From positions 1 to 16,899 of the forward strand of contig JAAYFB010000283.1 in NCBI GenBank assembly GCA_012728465.1: 16,899 nucleotides of DNA. Direction: 5' to 3'. The notes beneath the pieces were generated by a model, which saw nothing but the letters and a program-made list of their open reading frames with translations, had not been told where the DNA came from and did no database searches. This stretch comes from Proteiniphilum sp. Lineage in GTDB: Bacteria > Bacteroidota > Bacteroidia > Bacteroidales > Dysgonomonadaceae. The position numbers and the translations under genes are program-made. Shown here piece after piece: positions 16,816-16,899 of this stretch. Each line of letters opens with the position of its first letter. Within the stretch, counting starts at the first letter, position 1.

Positions 16816-16899
16816 ATGAAAAGATACAAACTTATCAACAACATTTCTGGTTGGACTGTCTTTGTAATAGCAGCAATAGTTTATTTACTTACGATAGAG
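16816..16899 (+). CDS. DUF2723 multi-pass membrane protein, N-terminus only
   Basis: The ATG at 16816 opens a frame that runs to the window edge (28 residues, starting MKRYKLINNISGWTVFVIAA and continuing IVYLLTIE). A short basic N-terminus is followed by a hydrophobic segment ending in YLLTIE. This pattern is characteristic of the start of the large Bacteroidota DUF2723 proteins (about 1000 residues), which are predicted inner-membrane proteins related to TMEM260-type O-mannosyltransferases. With only 28 residues the assignment rests on N-terminal resemblance and on the good -7 element 42 bases upstream. Confidence 0.72.
   Translation, partial: MKRYKLINNISGWTVFVIAAIVYLLTIE

Overview
The window is AT-rich chromosomal DNA from a member of the Bacteroidota, most probably the order Bacteroidales. 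Three things point there. The promoters carry the TAnnTTTG -7 element typical of this phylum. The exported proteins are of Bacteroidales type: signal peptides ending in A-Q-Q or A-Q, a plugless TonB-receptor-like barrel, a giant TPR protein and a DUF2723 membrane protein. The nucleoside diphosphate kinase and ferrochelatase are the phylum's sequence variants. No rRNA, tRNA, CRISPR array, IS element or phage module was seen.

Layout from left to right. Bases 1-959 hold the 3' part of an unrecognised plus-strand gene. It converges, across a strong hairpin, on a minus-strand pair: a 998-residue periplasmic TPR protein followed 38 bp later by a 559-residue outer-membrane barrel protein. After a spacer come gapA (minus) with its own terminator, and typA (plus) with its own promoter, which diverge from a shared 330-bp region. 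typA converges on hemH (minus) at a symmetric terminator. Next is a five-gene minus-strand transcription unit reading DUF1599 - DoxX/Trx-like membrane protein - tpiA - SPOR protein - folE, with a promoter at about 14475-14505 and a terminator at 10585-10620. A second minus-strand unit, ndk - M23/LysM endopeptidase, lies upstream of it and ends in a hairpin that overlaps the promoter of the five-gene unit. A 717-bp non-coding gap then separates ndk from a divergent DUF2723 gene cut by the right edge.

Functionally this is mostly core housekeeping: two glycolytic enzymes (gapA, tpiA), a ribosome-associated GTPase (typA), nucleotide and cofactor enzymes (ndk, folE, hemH) and envelope proteins (TPR, barrel, SPOR, M23/LysM, DUF2723). 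I see no convincing new multi-gene system. The points most worth a second look are the TPR/barrel pair of unknown function, a four-cysteine insert in the ferrochelatase that resembles an internal [2Fe-2S] site, a DoxX protein fused to a thioredoxin-like domain that has lost its CXXC, the tandem-duplicated DUF1599 protein at the head of a mixed operon, and the unidentified protein at the left edge.
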